From Dyadobacter sandarakinus (GTDB lineage: Bacteria; Bacteroidota; Bacteroidia; Cytophagales; Spirosomataceae): a stretch of DNA of 64,000 nt. The stretch is taken from NCBI RefSeq assembly GCF_016894445.1, contig NZ_CP056775.1, positions 5,637,001 to 5,701,000 on the forward strand. The letters are read 5' to 3'. Position 1 is the first letter of the stretch. Each line of letters opens with the position of its first letter. The notes beneath the pieces are model-generated. The model ran no database searches and was not told the origin of the DNA. It worked only from the letters and a program-made list of their open reading frames with translations. This document shows, piece by piece, positions 8,017-17,041 of this stretch. A program made the position numbers and the translations under genes.

Positions 8017-9123
8017 ATGAACCTACTCAGAAGTACCCTGGTGGCATCGTGCCTGCTGGCAGCCTTGCTGCTTTCCTGTAATTCCAAAAAAACTGAAAAT
8101 GCCGGTGAGGTAACCACGGACACCCTGGCAAGTCACAGGGATTTTGTTTTCGGGGACGACAGGCCTTTTCCGCAATGTCACGCCTCCACGCTGGTACGCC
8201 TGGACGATGGCCAGTTTCTGGTAGCCTGGTTCGGGGGTACAGAGGAGAAGAATCCTGATGTAGGCATCTGGCTGTCCAAAGGGCGGCCGGGGCAGTGGAG
8301 TGCACCCAAAGAGGTGGCCAAGATCCGGGAAGATGCGCACTGGAATCCTGTTTTGCAAAAAACTGCCGACGGTACCATTTACCTGTATTTTAAAGTAGGT
8401 AAAGAGATCAAATACTGGGAAACATGGGTTAAGAAATCGACCGACAAAGGTGAAACCTGGTCTGATGCCTACGAGCTGGTAAAAGGGGACAAAGGCGGTC
8501 GCGGACCTGTGAAGGATAAGCTGATCGAGCTTTCGGACGGATCGTGGCTGGCAGGCGCTTCCAATGAGCTGAACCGCTGGGAAGTGTTTGTGGATAAAAG
8601 TACGAACCAGGGCAAGACCTGGACGGCAAGCCCGTTCCTGAAAATTGATTCCACAAAAATCAAGGGTAAAGGTGCCATACAGCCCACCTTGTGGGAAAGT
8701 GCTCCCGGCCAGGTACACATGCTGGTGCGCACAACAGGCGGCGTAATCGGACGGGCCGACTCAAAGGATTATGGGAAAACTTGGACCGAAATCACCCCGA
8801 CCAGTCTGCCAAACCCAAACAGCGGCATTGACCTTACCAGGCTGCCGGACGGTACGCTTGTACTGGCCTATAACCCCGACGATCAGGATTGGGGCTCACG
8901 CTCGCCATTGTCACTCAGACTGTCCTATGACGACGGGCAGAACTGGACCGACAAGGCCGACATTCAGACCGGAAAAAGAGAGGATGAGTTTTCATATCCT
9001 GCCATCATCAGCTGGGGTGATTCCGTAGCCGTGACGTATACCTGGAACAGGCAGAAGATCGCTTTCTGGCTGGGGAGTAAAAAGGATATCATTGCATTGT
9101 CAGCTGCGCAGAAGAAAAAGTAG
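8017..9123 (+). CDS. Sialidase-fold (BNR/Asp-box) lipoprotein, substrate unknown
   Basis: A 368-residue lipoprotein. I chose ATG 8017 over an upstream TTG (7987) because it gives a proper SPII signal with lipobox LLLSC (Cys near residue 19). The body is a six-bladed propeller with four readable Asp boxes: STDKGETW, STNQGKTW, SKDYGKTW and SYDDGQNW. The first blade has the motif WFGGTEEKNPDVGIW, typical of the BNR_2 subgroup usually annotated exo-alpha-sialidase. The classical FRIP motif of true neuraminidases is not visible, so sialic acid cleavage is not assured; other glycan lyases and hydrolases share this fold. It probably acts in the periplasm or on the cell surface. Confidence 0.82.
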   Translation: MNLLRSTLVASCLLAALLLSCNSKKTENAGEVTTDTLASHRDFVFGDDRPFPQCHASTLVRLDDGQFLVAWFGGTEEKNPDVGIWLSKGRPGQWSAPKEVAKIREDAHWNPVLQKTADGTIYLYFKVGKEIKYWETWVKKSTDKGETWSDAYELVKGDKGGRGPVKDKLIELSDGSWLAGASNELNRWEVFVDKSTNQGKTWTASPFLKIDSTKIKGKGAIQPTLWESAPGQVHMLVRTTGGVIGRADSKDYGKTWTEITPTSLPNPNSGIDLTRLPDGTLVLAYNPDDQDWGSRSPLSLRLSYDDGQNWTDKADIQTGKREDEFSYPAIISWGDSVAVTYTWNRQKIAFWLGSKKDIIALSAAQKKK

Positions 9124-9200
9124 CTAGTGTAAACAGCACATGCCAGACAGAGTATATTCAGGAATCCGGATTATTTTAAAAAGAAACTATTCTTTCTGAT

Positions 9201-10793
9201 ATGAAAACCGACCGAAGGGAATTTTTGCGCGGGATCGGGGTGGGAGCATTGCAGCTGGGCATGCTCAGTACGTTACCTGAGTCCGCCTGGGCAATGTCTT
9301 TACAGCCGGGCCGGTTGCCGCGGGCCACACCCGAATCCCAGGGAATGTCCTCCAAAGGTATCCTGGAATTTGTAAATGGTGTGGAGTCGGGCATGCTCAA
9401 CCTGCATAGTGTAATGGTGCTCAGGCAGGGCAAAGTAGTGGCCGAAGGCTGGTGGTCACCCTACCGCGCCGACCTGAAACATACCCTTTATTCCCTGAGC
9501 AAAAGTTTTACTTCCAGTGCCATCGGATTTGCGGTGGCCGAAGGCAGGCTTACGGTGGAAGACAAGGTTTTGTCTTTTTTTCCTGATCAGAAACCGGCCG
9601 AACCTACCGCCAACCAGCAGGCCATGCGGGTAAAAGACCTCCTGACCATGTCCACCGGTCACGATAAGGATGCTACGGCAGCCGTGCGCCAGGGCCCGGA
9701 CGAAAACTGGGTAAAAACATTCCTGGCGCTGCCGGTGGAACATACACCGGGTACATTCTTCGTGTACAACAGCGCCGCTACCTACATGCTCTCGGCCATT
9801 ATCCAGAAAGTGACCGGCAAAACCCTGCTGGAATACCTGAAGCCCAGACTGTTTGATCCGCTCGGCATTGCAGGCGAGGATTGGGAGACAGATCCTAAAG
9901 GAATTAATACCGGAGGCTGGGGACTTCGCGTCAGGACAGAGGACATTGCCAGGTTTGGACAGATGTACCTGCAGAAAGGCATGTGGAATGGCAAGCAGCT
10001 GCTTCCGGCTGCCTGGGTGGAAGAAGCCACCCGGTCGCATATCCAGTCAAAGGGTGGGTCGCGTCCGCAGGAAGAAAACGATTGGCTGCAAGGCTACGGT
10101 TACCAGTTCTGGCGTTGCCGCAACGGAGCATACCGGGGCGACGGAGCTTACGGCCAGTATTGTATTGTCATGCCCAAAGAAGATATCGTGGTAGCAATTA
10201 CCAGCGAAACCAGCGACATGCAGGCCATTCTGGACAATGTATGGAAGCATATTCTGCCGGCTGTAAAAGGTACAGGCGTACCGGCCAACAAAGACAGTCA
10301 GGCTCAGCTGGTGAAAAAGCTGGCGTCACTGGCATTGCTCGTGTCCAATGTACAAGCAGCATCGGCCATGCTCCCGAAAGTGAGCGGGAAGAAGTTTGCG
10401 ATCAGCGAAAATGAATTGAAGATCAGTCAGGTATCTGTTGATTTTTCGAAAGATTCCTGCCTTTTGAAGATTAAAAATCACAGTGGGGAGCATACGTTAA
10501 CGAGCGGCCTGGGCAAGTGGAAAGAGGGTACCACCACCTTGTCGGTAATGCCGCTGAAGCTGGTACTCACGCCGGTGCCGGGCGAAAAGATCAGCAAAAC
10601 AGCTGCCAGCGGAACGTGGACCGACGATGCTACCTTTGAGATCACCTGCCGGTTTATAGAAACTGCCCACTATGAAACAATCAGGCTGCATTTTGAAGGA
10701 CAAAAAGTTGGCATTGACTTCCGGCGCAGCCTGGCTATACTGGCAAATACCAAAGATCCGAGGCCGGCACTCACCGGTACCATGCTTACCTGA
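9201..10793 (+). CDS. Tat-exported serine hydrolase of the class C beta-lactamase family
   Basis: A 530-residue protein. Its N-terminus TDRREFLRGIG is a twin-arginine signal followed by a short hydrophobic stretch and SAWA cleavage region, so it is probably exported folded. The catalytic domain (about 35-360) has YSLSKSFTSSAIG with the S-x-x-K nucleophile pair and VYNSAATYMLSAI with the Y-x-N motif. A C-terminal extension (about 380-520) is beta-rich, like the lipocalin-type domain of many EstB/Pab87-like family members. Such enzymes are esterases, D-amino-acid peptidases or amidases more often than beta-lactamases. It lies between the sialidase-fold lipoprotein and a DUF2911 gene, all on one strand. 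Confidence 0.85.
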   Translation: MKTDRREFLRGIGVGALQLGMLSTLPESAWAMSLQPGRLPRATPESQGMSSKGILEFVNGVESGMLNLHSVMVLRQGKVVAEGWWSPYRADLKHTLYSLSKSFTSSAIGFAVAEGRLTVEDKVLSFFPDQKPAEPTANQQAMRVKDLLTMSTGHDKDATAAVRQGPDENWVKTFLALPVEHTPGTFFVYNSAATYMLSAIIQKVTGKTLLEYLKPRLFDPLGIAGEDWETDPKGINTGGWGLRVRTEDIARFGQMYLQKGMWNGKQLLPAAWVEEATRSHIQSKGGSRPQEENDWLQGYGYQFWRCRNGAYRGDGAYGQYCIVMPKEDIVVAITSETSDMQAILDNVWKHILPAVKGTGVPANKDSQAQLVKKLASLALLVSNVQAASAMLPKVSGKKFAISENELKISQVSVDFSKDSCLLKIKNHSGEHTLTSGLGKWKEGTTTLSVMPLKLVLTPVPGEKISKTAASGTWTDDATFEITCRFIETAHYETIRLHFEGQKVGIDFRRSLAILANTKDPRPALTGTMLT

Positions 10794-10824
10794 AACATAG
10801 CTTTTAACCACCAAATCCATTCAT

Positions 10825-11379
10825 ATGAAGCGCCTGAGTTTTTTTGCATGCATGTTGTTGCTGACGGTAAATGCCGCACTGGCCCAGCAATTCCGACCCG
10901 TGGACAAGAGCCCACGTGGTATTGCCTGGTATCCCGACCATTTTGCACATGACCGGAAAGAAGGCGATAAGGCCCTTGTCAAGGTGGTGTACAGCCGCCC
11001 CGGTGCCAATAACCGGGAGGTTTTTGGTAAACTGGTGCCGTATGGCAAAGTATGGCGCACCGGTGCCGATGAGGCCACGGAGATCAGGTTTTACCAGGAT
11101 GCTACTTTCGGTGGAAAAAAGGTGAAAGCGGGCAGCTACTCGTTGTTTACCATTCCGGGAGAAAAAGAATGGACGATCATCCTCAATGCCGATCTGGATT
11201 ACTGGGGAGCATACAAATACCGCGAAAGTGCGGACGTACTTAGGGTAACGGTACCCAGCAAAACCACAACCACGCCCGTCGAAAATTTCTCTGTTGTTTT
11301 TGACAAAGGAACCGGTAAAGAAACCAAGATGTACCTGGGCTGGGCAACGACCGTAGTGGAGGTGCCGATCAGCTTCTGA
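10825..11379 (+). CDS. DUF2911 domain exported protein
   Basis: A 184-residue protein with a Sec signal (FACMLLLTVNAALA, cut before QQF). The mature part is one DUF2911 domain with hallmark segments VKVVYSRPGANNREVFG, LVPYGKVWRTGADEAT, GSYSLFTIPGEKEWTIILN and WGAYKYRESADVLRV. The family is common in Bacteroidota, has no established activity, and is predicted to be an all-beta periplasmic protein. It starts 31 bases after the serine hydrolase, so co-transcription is likely. Confidence 0.88.
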   Translation: MKRLSFFACMLLLTVNAALAQQFRPVDKSPRGIAWYPDHFAHDRKEGDKALVKVVYSRPGANNREVFGKLVPYGKVWRTGADEATEIRFYQDATFGGKKVKAGSYSLFTIPGEKEWTIILNADLDYWGAYKYRESADVLRVTVPSKTTTTPVENFSVVFDKGTGKETKMYLGWATTVVEVPISF

Positions 11380-11477
11380 CGCTGATTTTACCTGTGCCCG
11401 GGTGGCACCATTATTGCATGAGTAGGTTGGGAGACAAACTCCTGACCTGCTTTTTTTATAATCAACAAACTAAATAA

Positions 11478-12743
11478 ATGATGAGAAATATGCGCCTGAT
11501 TGTGGCAGGGCTGCTGGTTACCGGACTCATGGCCAGCTGCGGCAATAAGAAAGAAGAAGAAAAGGAAGCAGCTGCGAGCGGCCCGGATTCAGTGGTAACC
11601 AAAACAGACAGCCTCGTAATGCCCGCGCCATTTGCAACGGAATCTGTTGAAAACCGGCCGGAAGAGGCTGGCTGGCCCGAGGGCAAAACACCTGTTGCTC
11701 CCGAAGGTTTCACGGTGACACGGTTTGCCGATAAATTTGAAAGTCCGCGCTGGACGTACGTGGGCCCCAATGGAGATATTTTCGTGGCCGAGGCTAATAC
11801 CAAGAAAAGTGCCGACCGCATAACCGTTCTTAGAGATGTGAACAAGGATGGAAAGCCGGAGATGAGGGAGGTTTTTCTTGAAAAACTCAACAAGCCCCTG
11901 GGTATGCTGATCCTGAAAAACTACTTCTATGTAGCCAATACCGACGGATTGTACCGGTACCCCTATAAAGGCAGTGAAACCAAGATCACTGCAAAAGGTG
12001 AAAAAATACTTGAACTGCCGGCTGGCGGATATAACAACCACTGGACCCGCAACCTGCTCGCCAATGCTGACGGGTCAAAAATATATGTGTCCGTAGGTTC
12101 TGCCAGCAATGTGGCTGATCACGGCATTGATGAAGAAAAGAGGCGCGCCAATATTCTGGAGATTAATCCGGATGGGACCGGCGAACGTGTATTTGCAAGC
12201 GGTCTGCGCAATCCGGTTGGCATGGACTGGGCACCAGATTCCAAGGTACTCTGGACTGCCGTGAACGAGCGTGACGAACTGGGTGATGACCTGGTACCTG
12301 ATTACGTCACCAGCGTAAAAGAAGGCGGGTTTTATGGATGGCCGTATGCATACTTCGGTCCTAATGAAGATCCGCGCAGAAAAGGCGAACGCCCTGATCT
12401 GGTCAAAAAATCAATCGTTCCCGACGTGCCGGTAGGATCTCACACGGCTTCGCTGGGACTTGCATTTTATGATAAAGGCAAGTTTCCGGACAAGTACCGG
12501 AACGGAGCGTTCGTAGGCCAGCACGGTTCCTGGAACCGCTCCACACTCTCGGGGTATAAAGTGATCTTTATACCTTTCAAAAATGGTAAGCCTGCGGGTA
12601 AGCCCGAGGACTTCCTGACGGGCTTCGTCGAGAATGAGAAAAAGGTATATGGCCGGCCTGTCGGAATTACGGTGATGGAGGATGGCTCCATGCTGGTGAA
12701 CGATGATACGGGAAACACGATCTGGAAAGTGGCCGCGAAATAG
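11478..12743 (+). CDS. PQQ-type sugar (sorbosone/glucose) dehydrogenase lipoprotein
   Basis: A 421-residue lipoprotein with lipobox LMASC (Cys about residue 21), then a Glu/Lys/Ala/Ser linker of about 40 residues. The rest is a six-bladed propeller of the soluble glucose/sorbosone dehydrogenase family: FESPRWTYVGPNGDIFVAEA, GGYNNHWTRNLLANADGSKI, VFASGLRNPVGMDW, GGFYGWPYAYFG, then GSHTASLGLAFYDKGKFP and GAFVGQHGSWNRS. Members oxidise aldoses or L-sorbosone with PQQ, and the conserved histidines in HWTRN, SHTAS and GQHGS fit the active site. No PQQ synthesis genes are in the window, so the cofactor may be scavenged or unused. A strong terminator follows. Confidence 0.87.
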   Translation: MMRNMRLIVAGLLVTGLMASCGNKKEEEKEAAASGPDSVVTKTDSLVMPAPFATESVENRPEEAGWPEGKTPVAPEGFTVTRFADKFESPRWTYVGPNGDIFVAEANTKKSADRITVLRDVNKDGKPEMREVFLEKLNKPLGMLILKNYFYVANTDGLYRYPYKGSETKITAKGEKILELPAGGYNNHWTRNLLANADGSKIYVSVGSASNVADHGIDEEKRRANILEINPDGTGERVFASGLRNPVGMDWAPDSKVLWTAVNERDELGDDLVPDYVTSVKEGGFYGWPYAYFGPNEDPRRKGERPDLVKKSIVPDVPVGSHTASLGLAFYDKGKFPDKYRNGAFVGQHGSWNRSTLSGYKVIFIPFKNGKPAGKPEDFLTGFVENEKKVYGRPVGITVMEDGSMLVNDDTGNTIWKVAAK

Positions 12744-12764
12744 CATTGGTCAGAAGATAAAATG

Positions 12765-12797
12765 AAAGCCTGGTTTTTTGTAAAACCAGGCTTTTTT
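12765..12797 (+). terminator. Intrinsic terminator after the sugar dehydrogenase
   Basis: AAAGCCTGGTTTT (12765-12777) pairs perfectly with AAAACCAGGCTTT (12782-12794) around a 4-nt loop and ends in a T-run. It is 22 bases after the stop codon. Confidence 0.95.
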
Positions 12798-12838
12798 GTG
12801 AACTAATTTCCAGGAAGCAACGTAATGCATGCAATATT

Positions 12839-12856
12839 ATATACCATTTGGTATAT
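12839..12856. promoter_or_regulatory. Palindromic operator-like site upstream of DUF2798 gene
   Basis: ATATACCA (12839-12846) and TGGTATAT (12849-12856) form a perfect inverted repeat with a 2-nt spacer. A second, wider repeat ACCATTT/AAATGGT (12843-12849, 12861-12867) overlaps it. Size and symmetry fit a TetR- or MarR-type operator, but no such regulator is encoded nearby. Confidence 0.45.
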
Positions 12857-12962
12857 TAATAAATGGTCACGTGATGATCTGAAACAAAAAAAAATCACGG
12901 ATCCCGGAGCGGGCATCAGGCGGGATTCCGGCCCATATACAACAAGCCCAGACATTCACCGG

Positions 12963-13199
12963 ATGAAACAGAAAATCGCTTTTGCATTGATCATGGGGGT
13001 TATTACCACAGGCGTAATTTCCTTTACATTGCTTTTCATAAATATTGGATTTGTTGCCAATTTTGTGGTGATTTGGCTCAAATCTTGGAGCATGGCTTAC
13101 ATCGTTGTAATCCCGCTGATCCTGGTCTTAGGGCCACAGGTGCAAAAGCTGGTCGATGTGGTTTTCAAAGATCCCGCCGCGCAGCGCATTGATACTTAG
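12963..13199 (+). CDS. DUF2798 small membrane protein
   Basis: A 78-residue protein with two transmembrane helices (about 5-28, FALIMGVITTGVISFTLLFI, and 42-62, SMAYIVVIPLILVLGP), matching the usual length and pattern of DUF2798. The frame extends 46 codons upstream to 12825, but that part is polar, unrelated to the family and overlaps the palindrome, so I chose ATG 12963. The family is of unknown function and often sits beside a TetR regulator; none is present here. It precedes fabF by 28 bases. Confidence 0.75.
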   Translation: MKQKIAFALIMGVITTGVISFTLLFINIGFVANFVVIWLKSWSMAYIVVIPLILVLGPQVQKLVDVVFKDPAAQRIDT

Positions 13200-13227
13200 G
13201 AGGCTGTTGTTATAATTTAAAAAATGT

Positions 13228-14478
13228 ATGAAAAGAGTAGTTGTAACTGGCCTGGGAGCCATTACTCCCCTCGGAAATTCCGTTGACGAGTTTTGGGAGA
13301 ATATAGTGAATGGAAAAAGCGGGGCTGCTACCATTACCAAAATGGACGTTTCCAAGTTCAAGACGCAGTTTGGTTGTGAGGTACGCAATTTCAACCCCGA
13401 AGAATATATTGAGAAAAAGGAGCTCAAAAAATATGATCTGCATACCCAGTATGCGATAGCAGCTTCGGACCAGGCAATCAAAGATGCCGGACTTGATTTT
13501 CAATCCATTGATGAAACAGACCGCTACGATATGGGCGTGATCTGGGCTACCGGAAATGGTGGAATGGGTACTTTTGAAGATCAGCTGCTTGAATTCCATG
13601 CTTCCGACGGTACGCCCCGGTTCAGTCCGTTTTTTATCCCGAAAATGATCGTGGACATTGCGGCGGGTGTTATTTCTATCCGGCACAAGCTGTTTGGACC
13701 CAACTATTGTACCGTATCTGCCTGCGCATCTTCCAATACCGCATTGATTTCCGCCTTTGACACCATTCGTATGGGTAAGGCCAAGCTCATGGTAGCCGGC
13801 GGGTCCGAGGCGGCGATTATCTATTCTGCGATCGGCGGATTTGGTGCGGCGCAGGCACTGTCCAAAAGGAACAGCGAGCCCGAAACTGCATCCCGCCCGT
13901 TTGATCAGGAGCGTGACGGTTTTGTGATCGGCGAGGGTGCAGCAGCACTGATCCTGGAAGACCTTGAGTATGCAAAAGCACGGGGTGCAAAGATTTACGC
14001 CGAGATCGTAGGCGGAGGAATGGCAGCTGATGCTTACCACCTTACGGGTACGCCCCCTGATGGTTTCGGAGCATCGCTGGGCATGAAAAAAGCCCTGGCG
14101 GAAGCAGGTATCGGACCCGAAAAGATCGACTATGTCAATGCACATGCCACTTCTACGGGGCTGGGCGATATGAGCGAGCTCAATGGGATCAAGAATGTTT
14201 TCGGAGCGCATCAGGTAGCGATCAGTGCCACCAAGTCCATGACAGGCCACCTGTTGGGTGCTGCCGGGGCCATCGAGAGCATTGTATGTGTACTGGCCGT
14301 TCAAAACGACGTTATTCCTGCTACCATCAATACCAAAAAGCTGGATGAGAAAACACCCGAGGGTCTTAATATCATTTTGGGTAAATCCGTGAAGCAGCCG
14401 GTCAATTATGCATTGAACAATACCTTCGGATTCGGCGGACATACGGCCACTTCAATTTTCAAGAAGTACGAAGCGTAA
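13228..14478 (+). CDS. fabF: 3-oxoacyl-[acyl-carrier-protein] synthase II
   Basis: A 416-residue condensing enzyme of fatty acid elongation, joining malonyl-ACP to an acyl-ACP. The catalytic triad is complete: Cys166 in VSACASSNTAL, His306 in VNAHATSTGLGD and His341 in SMTGHLLGAAG. A TAGGAGG-like stretch lies 30 bases before the start. No acpP is adjacent, whereas the housekeeping fabF usually follows acpP, so this may be a second copy for another chain length, branched lipids or a secondary pathway. Its position just after a DUF2798 gene may be accidental. A bidirectional terminator follows. Confidence 0.92.
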   Translation: MKRVVVTGLGAITPLGNSVDEFWENIVNGKSGAATITKMDVSKFKTQFGCEVRNFNPEEYIEKKELKKYDLHTQYAIAASDQAIKDAGLDFQSIDETDRYDMGVIWATGNGGMGTFEDQLLEFHASDGTPRFSPFFIPKMIVDIAAGVISIRHKLFGPNYCTVSACASSNTALISAFDTIRMGKAKLMVAGGSEAAIIYSAIGGFGAAQALSKRNSEPETASRPFDQERDGFVIGEGAAALILEDLEYAKARGAKIYAEIVGGGMAADAYHLTGTPPDGFGASLGMKKALAEAGIGPEKIDYVNAHATSTGLGDMSELNGIKNVFGAHQVAISATKSMTGHLLGAAGAIESIVCVLAVQNDVIPATINTKKLDEKTPEGLNIILGKSVKQPVNYALNNTFGFGGHTATSIFKKYEA

Positions 14479-14488
14479 AACAGCTTAA

Positions 14489-14533
14489 AAAAGCAGAAAG
14501 CCCCGGTCATCAGGATCGGGGCTTTCTGCTTTT
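14489..14533. terminator. Bidirectional terminator between fabF and HAD phosphatase gene
   Basis: AAAAGCAGAAAGCCCCG (14489-14505) pairs perfectly with 14517-14533, a 17-bp stem with an 11-nt loop. A-runs on the left and T-runs on the right let it work for both converging genes. Confidence 0.93.
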
Positions 14534-14541
14534 CAGGACTG

Positions 14542-15336
14542 TTATTTCAATTGTTTTAAAACTTCCACTACCCCATTTTCATCATTGCTTCCCGCATGGT
14601 AGCGGGCTATTTTTCTGATCTCGGGATGTGCATTGGCCATGGCAAATGAATACCGGGCTTTCTGCAGCATTTCCAGGTCGTTGAGGTAGTCACCAAATGC
14701 CATCGTCTCGTCCGGACTGATGCCAAACTTTTCCTGAATGACCTCCATAGCACGGCCTTTATTGGCATCTTTGTGTGAAATATCCAGCCAGATCGGCCCT
14801 GATACTTTCACCTGGAAATCTTTCTCATAGCTTTTAAAGTGCGGATAACTGTTTCCTTCCGAGCCTTTCAGGTCGCACACGGTGTATTTGAGGAATTCGT
14901 CGTCTTCAATGGCCGTCAGGTCAGGGACAATCTCGTACCGTTCAAAATACAGTTTCAGCCGGTCTATAAATCCGGGTTCATCATTTTCCACATAGGCCTT
15001 TTTCTTTCCGCAAATCACTGCATAGCATTCAGGGATTTCTCTCGTAATCGCTACAAAGTCCTTGACTACTTCCTGGTCCATTGCCTGGGTATGCAGCTCT
15101 TTTCCCTGAAAAACCACATAGCTCCCATTTTCAGCGGCAAAAACCACATCGTTCTTAATGGCATCCAGTGTTTTTTCAAGATTAAAATACTGCCTGCCGC
15201 TGGCGGCCACAAACACGATCTGACGGGCTTTAAGGGATTCGAAAACCGGGTAAAAATCCGGCGAAAGCTCATGCTGCGAATTCAGGAGTGTGCCATCCAT
15301 GTCCGTTGCAATGAGCCTGATATCTGAAAATGTCAT
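14542..15336 (-). CDS. Cof-type HAD-superfamily sugar-phosphate/nucleotide phosphatase
   Basis: A 264-residue cytosolic hydrolase. Motif I DMDGTLLNS (about residues 12-20) supplies the aspartate nucleophile and acid. Motif II is VFVAASGR; motif III lysine lies in the DISHKDANKGRAMEVI region; motif IV is MAFGDYLNDLEML with the metal-binding aspartates. The large C2-type cap between motifs II and III marks the Cof/YbiV subgroup, which dephosphorylates sugar phosphates, FMN or pyridoxal phosphate. Exact substrate unknown. Monocistronic. Confidence 0.9.
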   Translation of the reverse strand: MTFSDIRLIATDMDGTLLNSQHELSPDFYPVFESLKARQIVFVAASGRQYFNLEKTLDAIKNDVVFAAENGSYVVFQGKELHTQAMDQEVVKDFVAITREIPECYAVICGKKKAYVENDEPGFIDRLKLYFERYEIVPDLTAIEDDEFLKYTVCDLKGSEGNSYPHFKSYEKDFQVKVSGPIWLDISHKDANKGRAMEVIQEKFGISPDETMAFGDYLNDLEMLQKARYSFAMANAHPEIRKIARYHAGSNDENGVVEVLKQLK

Positions 15337-15503
15337 ATTTAAATCAAACGTTACTATTTAACCAAGCCAAATGCCTTTTTGAAGGTTCCGGCTGGCCAGG
15401 TCTTTTTTGAAGGCGACTTATTTTCCCACATCACCCGGCAAAATGCACGAACCCGGCCGCCGGTTTTGCTGTTGGCTGGGTAGCTGCCGTAATATCTGCT
15501 CTG

Positions 15504-16406
15504 ATGAAATTGTCGAAATACTATTTTGCCGCACTGGTTTCCTTTGTTATGTGGGGATTTTTCAGTTTGGCTTTGAAGCCCCTGCACATTTACCCATCTC
15601 TGGACATTCTTTTCTACCGCGTTTTCTTCTGCGCCGCCATCATGGCGTTTGTAAGTTTTTTCCTGCGGCGGGGCGTGTTGAAGGATAGCATACAGCTTTT
15701 TAAAAGTTTGCCCGCCGGCAAAAAGCAGCAGACTGCGCTCCTGATCCTCGGCGGCGGTGTGCTGCTCACCGCCAACTGGTTCTTTTTTATTTACGTGATG
15801 AACCACATCAGCATCAAGGCAGCATCGTTTGCTTACCTCGTCTGCCCGATCATGACCACCGTCATTGCCTTTTTTGTATTGGATGAAAAAATGGGAAAGT
15901 GGCAGTGGATAGCGGTTTCTATCAGTATAATGAGCTGCCTTCTCTTGTCCTACGACAGCATTGCGGATATCGGGTACAGCCTGATTGTGGCCGTTTCCTA
16001 TGCATTGTACCTGGTAAGCCAGCGCAAAAATCACGGATTTGACAGGTTTCTGGTCCTTACATTACAGATCATCTTTTCAGCACTCCTGTTACTGCCGTTT
16101 TTTCCGGCGTACAGTGGCCCGGTACCTGCTGAGGCTTCATTTTACGGTTATATCCTCGTGATTGCCGTGGTGTTTACCATCATTCCGCTGTACCTCAATC
16201 TGTATGCCCTGCAGGGAGTCACCTCTTCTGTCATGGGTATTTTGTTGTATATCAATCCATTGATGAACTTCGGGCTGGCGCTGGTTTATTTTCATGAGCA
16301 CATCAACAATGTGCAGCTCACAGCTTACAGCCTGATCCTGTTTTCAATCATCGTTTTTAATGAGCGGGTATTGTTCAGAAGAAGGCGAGAAGCGATCGTT
16401 CAGTAA
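15504..16406 (+). CDS. EamA/RarD-type drug-metabolite transporter
   Basis: A 300-residue inner-membrane protein with about ten transmembrane helices in two five-helix EamA repeats. The first begins YYFAALVSFVMWGFFSLALK and has a conserved WFFFIYVMNHISIKAASFAYL segment; the second ends with GVTSSVMGILLYINPLMNFG, typical of RarD-like members. The basic tail (RRRREAIVQ) should face the cytoplasm. Substrate unknown; RarD-type proteins are thought to export or import small metabolites. It converges with the methyltransferase gene, overlapping it by 7 bases. Confidence 0.88.
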   Translation: MKLSKYYFAALVSFVMWGFFSLALKPLHIYPSLDILFYRVFFCAAIMAFVSFFLRRGVLKDSIQLFKSLPAGKKQQTALLILGGGVLLTANWFFFIYVMNHISIKAASFAYLVCPIMTTVIAFFVLDEKMGKWQWIAVSISIMSCLLLSYDSIADIGYSLIVAVSYALYLVSQRKNHGFDRFLVLTLQIIFSALLLLPFFPAYSGPVPAEASFYGYILVIAVVFTIIPLYLNLYALQGVTSSVMGILLYINPLMNFGLALVYFHEHINNVQLTAYSLILFSIIVFNERVLFRRRREAIVQ

Positions 16407-17029
16407 GGTTTTGCAAAAGCAGCACTGAAAATAAATACGCTGAATCGCGTGGTACTGTAAACCGGACGGTAATTTCCTTCTTCAAAGCGTAGCTGCATAT
16501 CAGGCATCCGGCGGGCTTCCACATTGGCTATGAGTCGGAAAAACAGGTACATGCATTGCAGTAAAGGCTGCTGCCAGATACGCGCCCTGCCTTTGGCAAT
16601 CTGAAAATCGGTGTAAAGCCACAGGCCCCCGGGCCTGAGCATGGCATCCAGGTGCCGGAACACCGCCGAAGCCTGTGCATCTTTGAAGTTGTCAAATAAA
16701 AAAGGCGTCATCACAGCATCGTATGCCTGCTGCGCCTGCCAGTTTTCAATCGCTGCATGTACAAATTGTACCCGGTTGCCTCCCGCTTTGCGCCGACGGG
16801 CAAGACCAAGCATCCGGGAAGAGCTTTCGACATAGGTAACTTCCAGTCCGGCAGGGTATAATGCCTGCAGGGATTCGAGTACGGCGCCGCTTCCGCCGCC
16901 CACGATCAGCAACCTGCAGGGTACTGGCAGGCTGGGCAGCAATGCTTCCTGTGCCTGTTGCTGAGACCGGCCAAAGATCAGTCCGGCAAGCTGGTCGTAA
17001 ATACCGGCAATACGGTCATAGTTGTTCAT
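16400..17029 (-). CDS. Class I SAM-dependent methyltransferase
   Basis: A 209-residue protein with a Rossmann-type fold: motif I LLIVGGGSGAVLESL (about residues 39-53), the acidic end of strand 2 in VTYVESSSRML, motif for strand 4 YDAVMTPFLFDNF and the post-motif LRPGGLWLYTDFQ. Opening YDRIAGIYDQLAGLIFG resembles UbiE/lipid-type methyltransferases. It begins 12 bases after the UbiA-like gene on the same strand, so the two are probably co-transcribed; the substrate could be a prenylated or other membrane-bound product. Confidence 0.8.
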   Translation of the reverse strand: MNNYDRIAGIYDQLAGLIFGRSQQQAQEALLPSLPVPCRLLIVGGGSGAVLESLQALYPAGLEVTYVESSSRMLGLARRRKAGGNRVQFVHAAIENWQAQQAYDAVMTPFLFDNFKDAQASAVFRHLDAMLRPGGLWLYTDFQIAKGRARIWQQPLLQCMYLFFRLIANVEARRMPDMQLRFEEGNYRPVYSTTRFSVFIFSAAFAKPY

Positions 17030-17041
17030 TGGTCTGGATTT

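Noticed and set aside
12825-12962. 46-residue extension of the DUF2798 frame
   Set aside because: It is polar, unlike the family, and covers the palindrome and presumed promoter region.
13210-14442. Long 410-codon frame antisense to fabF
   Set aside because: It mirrors fabF codons, has no recognisable domain, and fabF is catalytically complete.
15354-16034. 226-codon frame antisense to the EamA transporter
   Set aside because: The EamA frame has clear helices and motifs; the antisense product has none.
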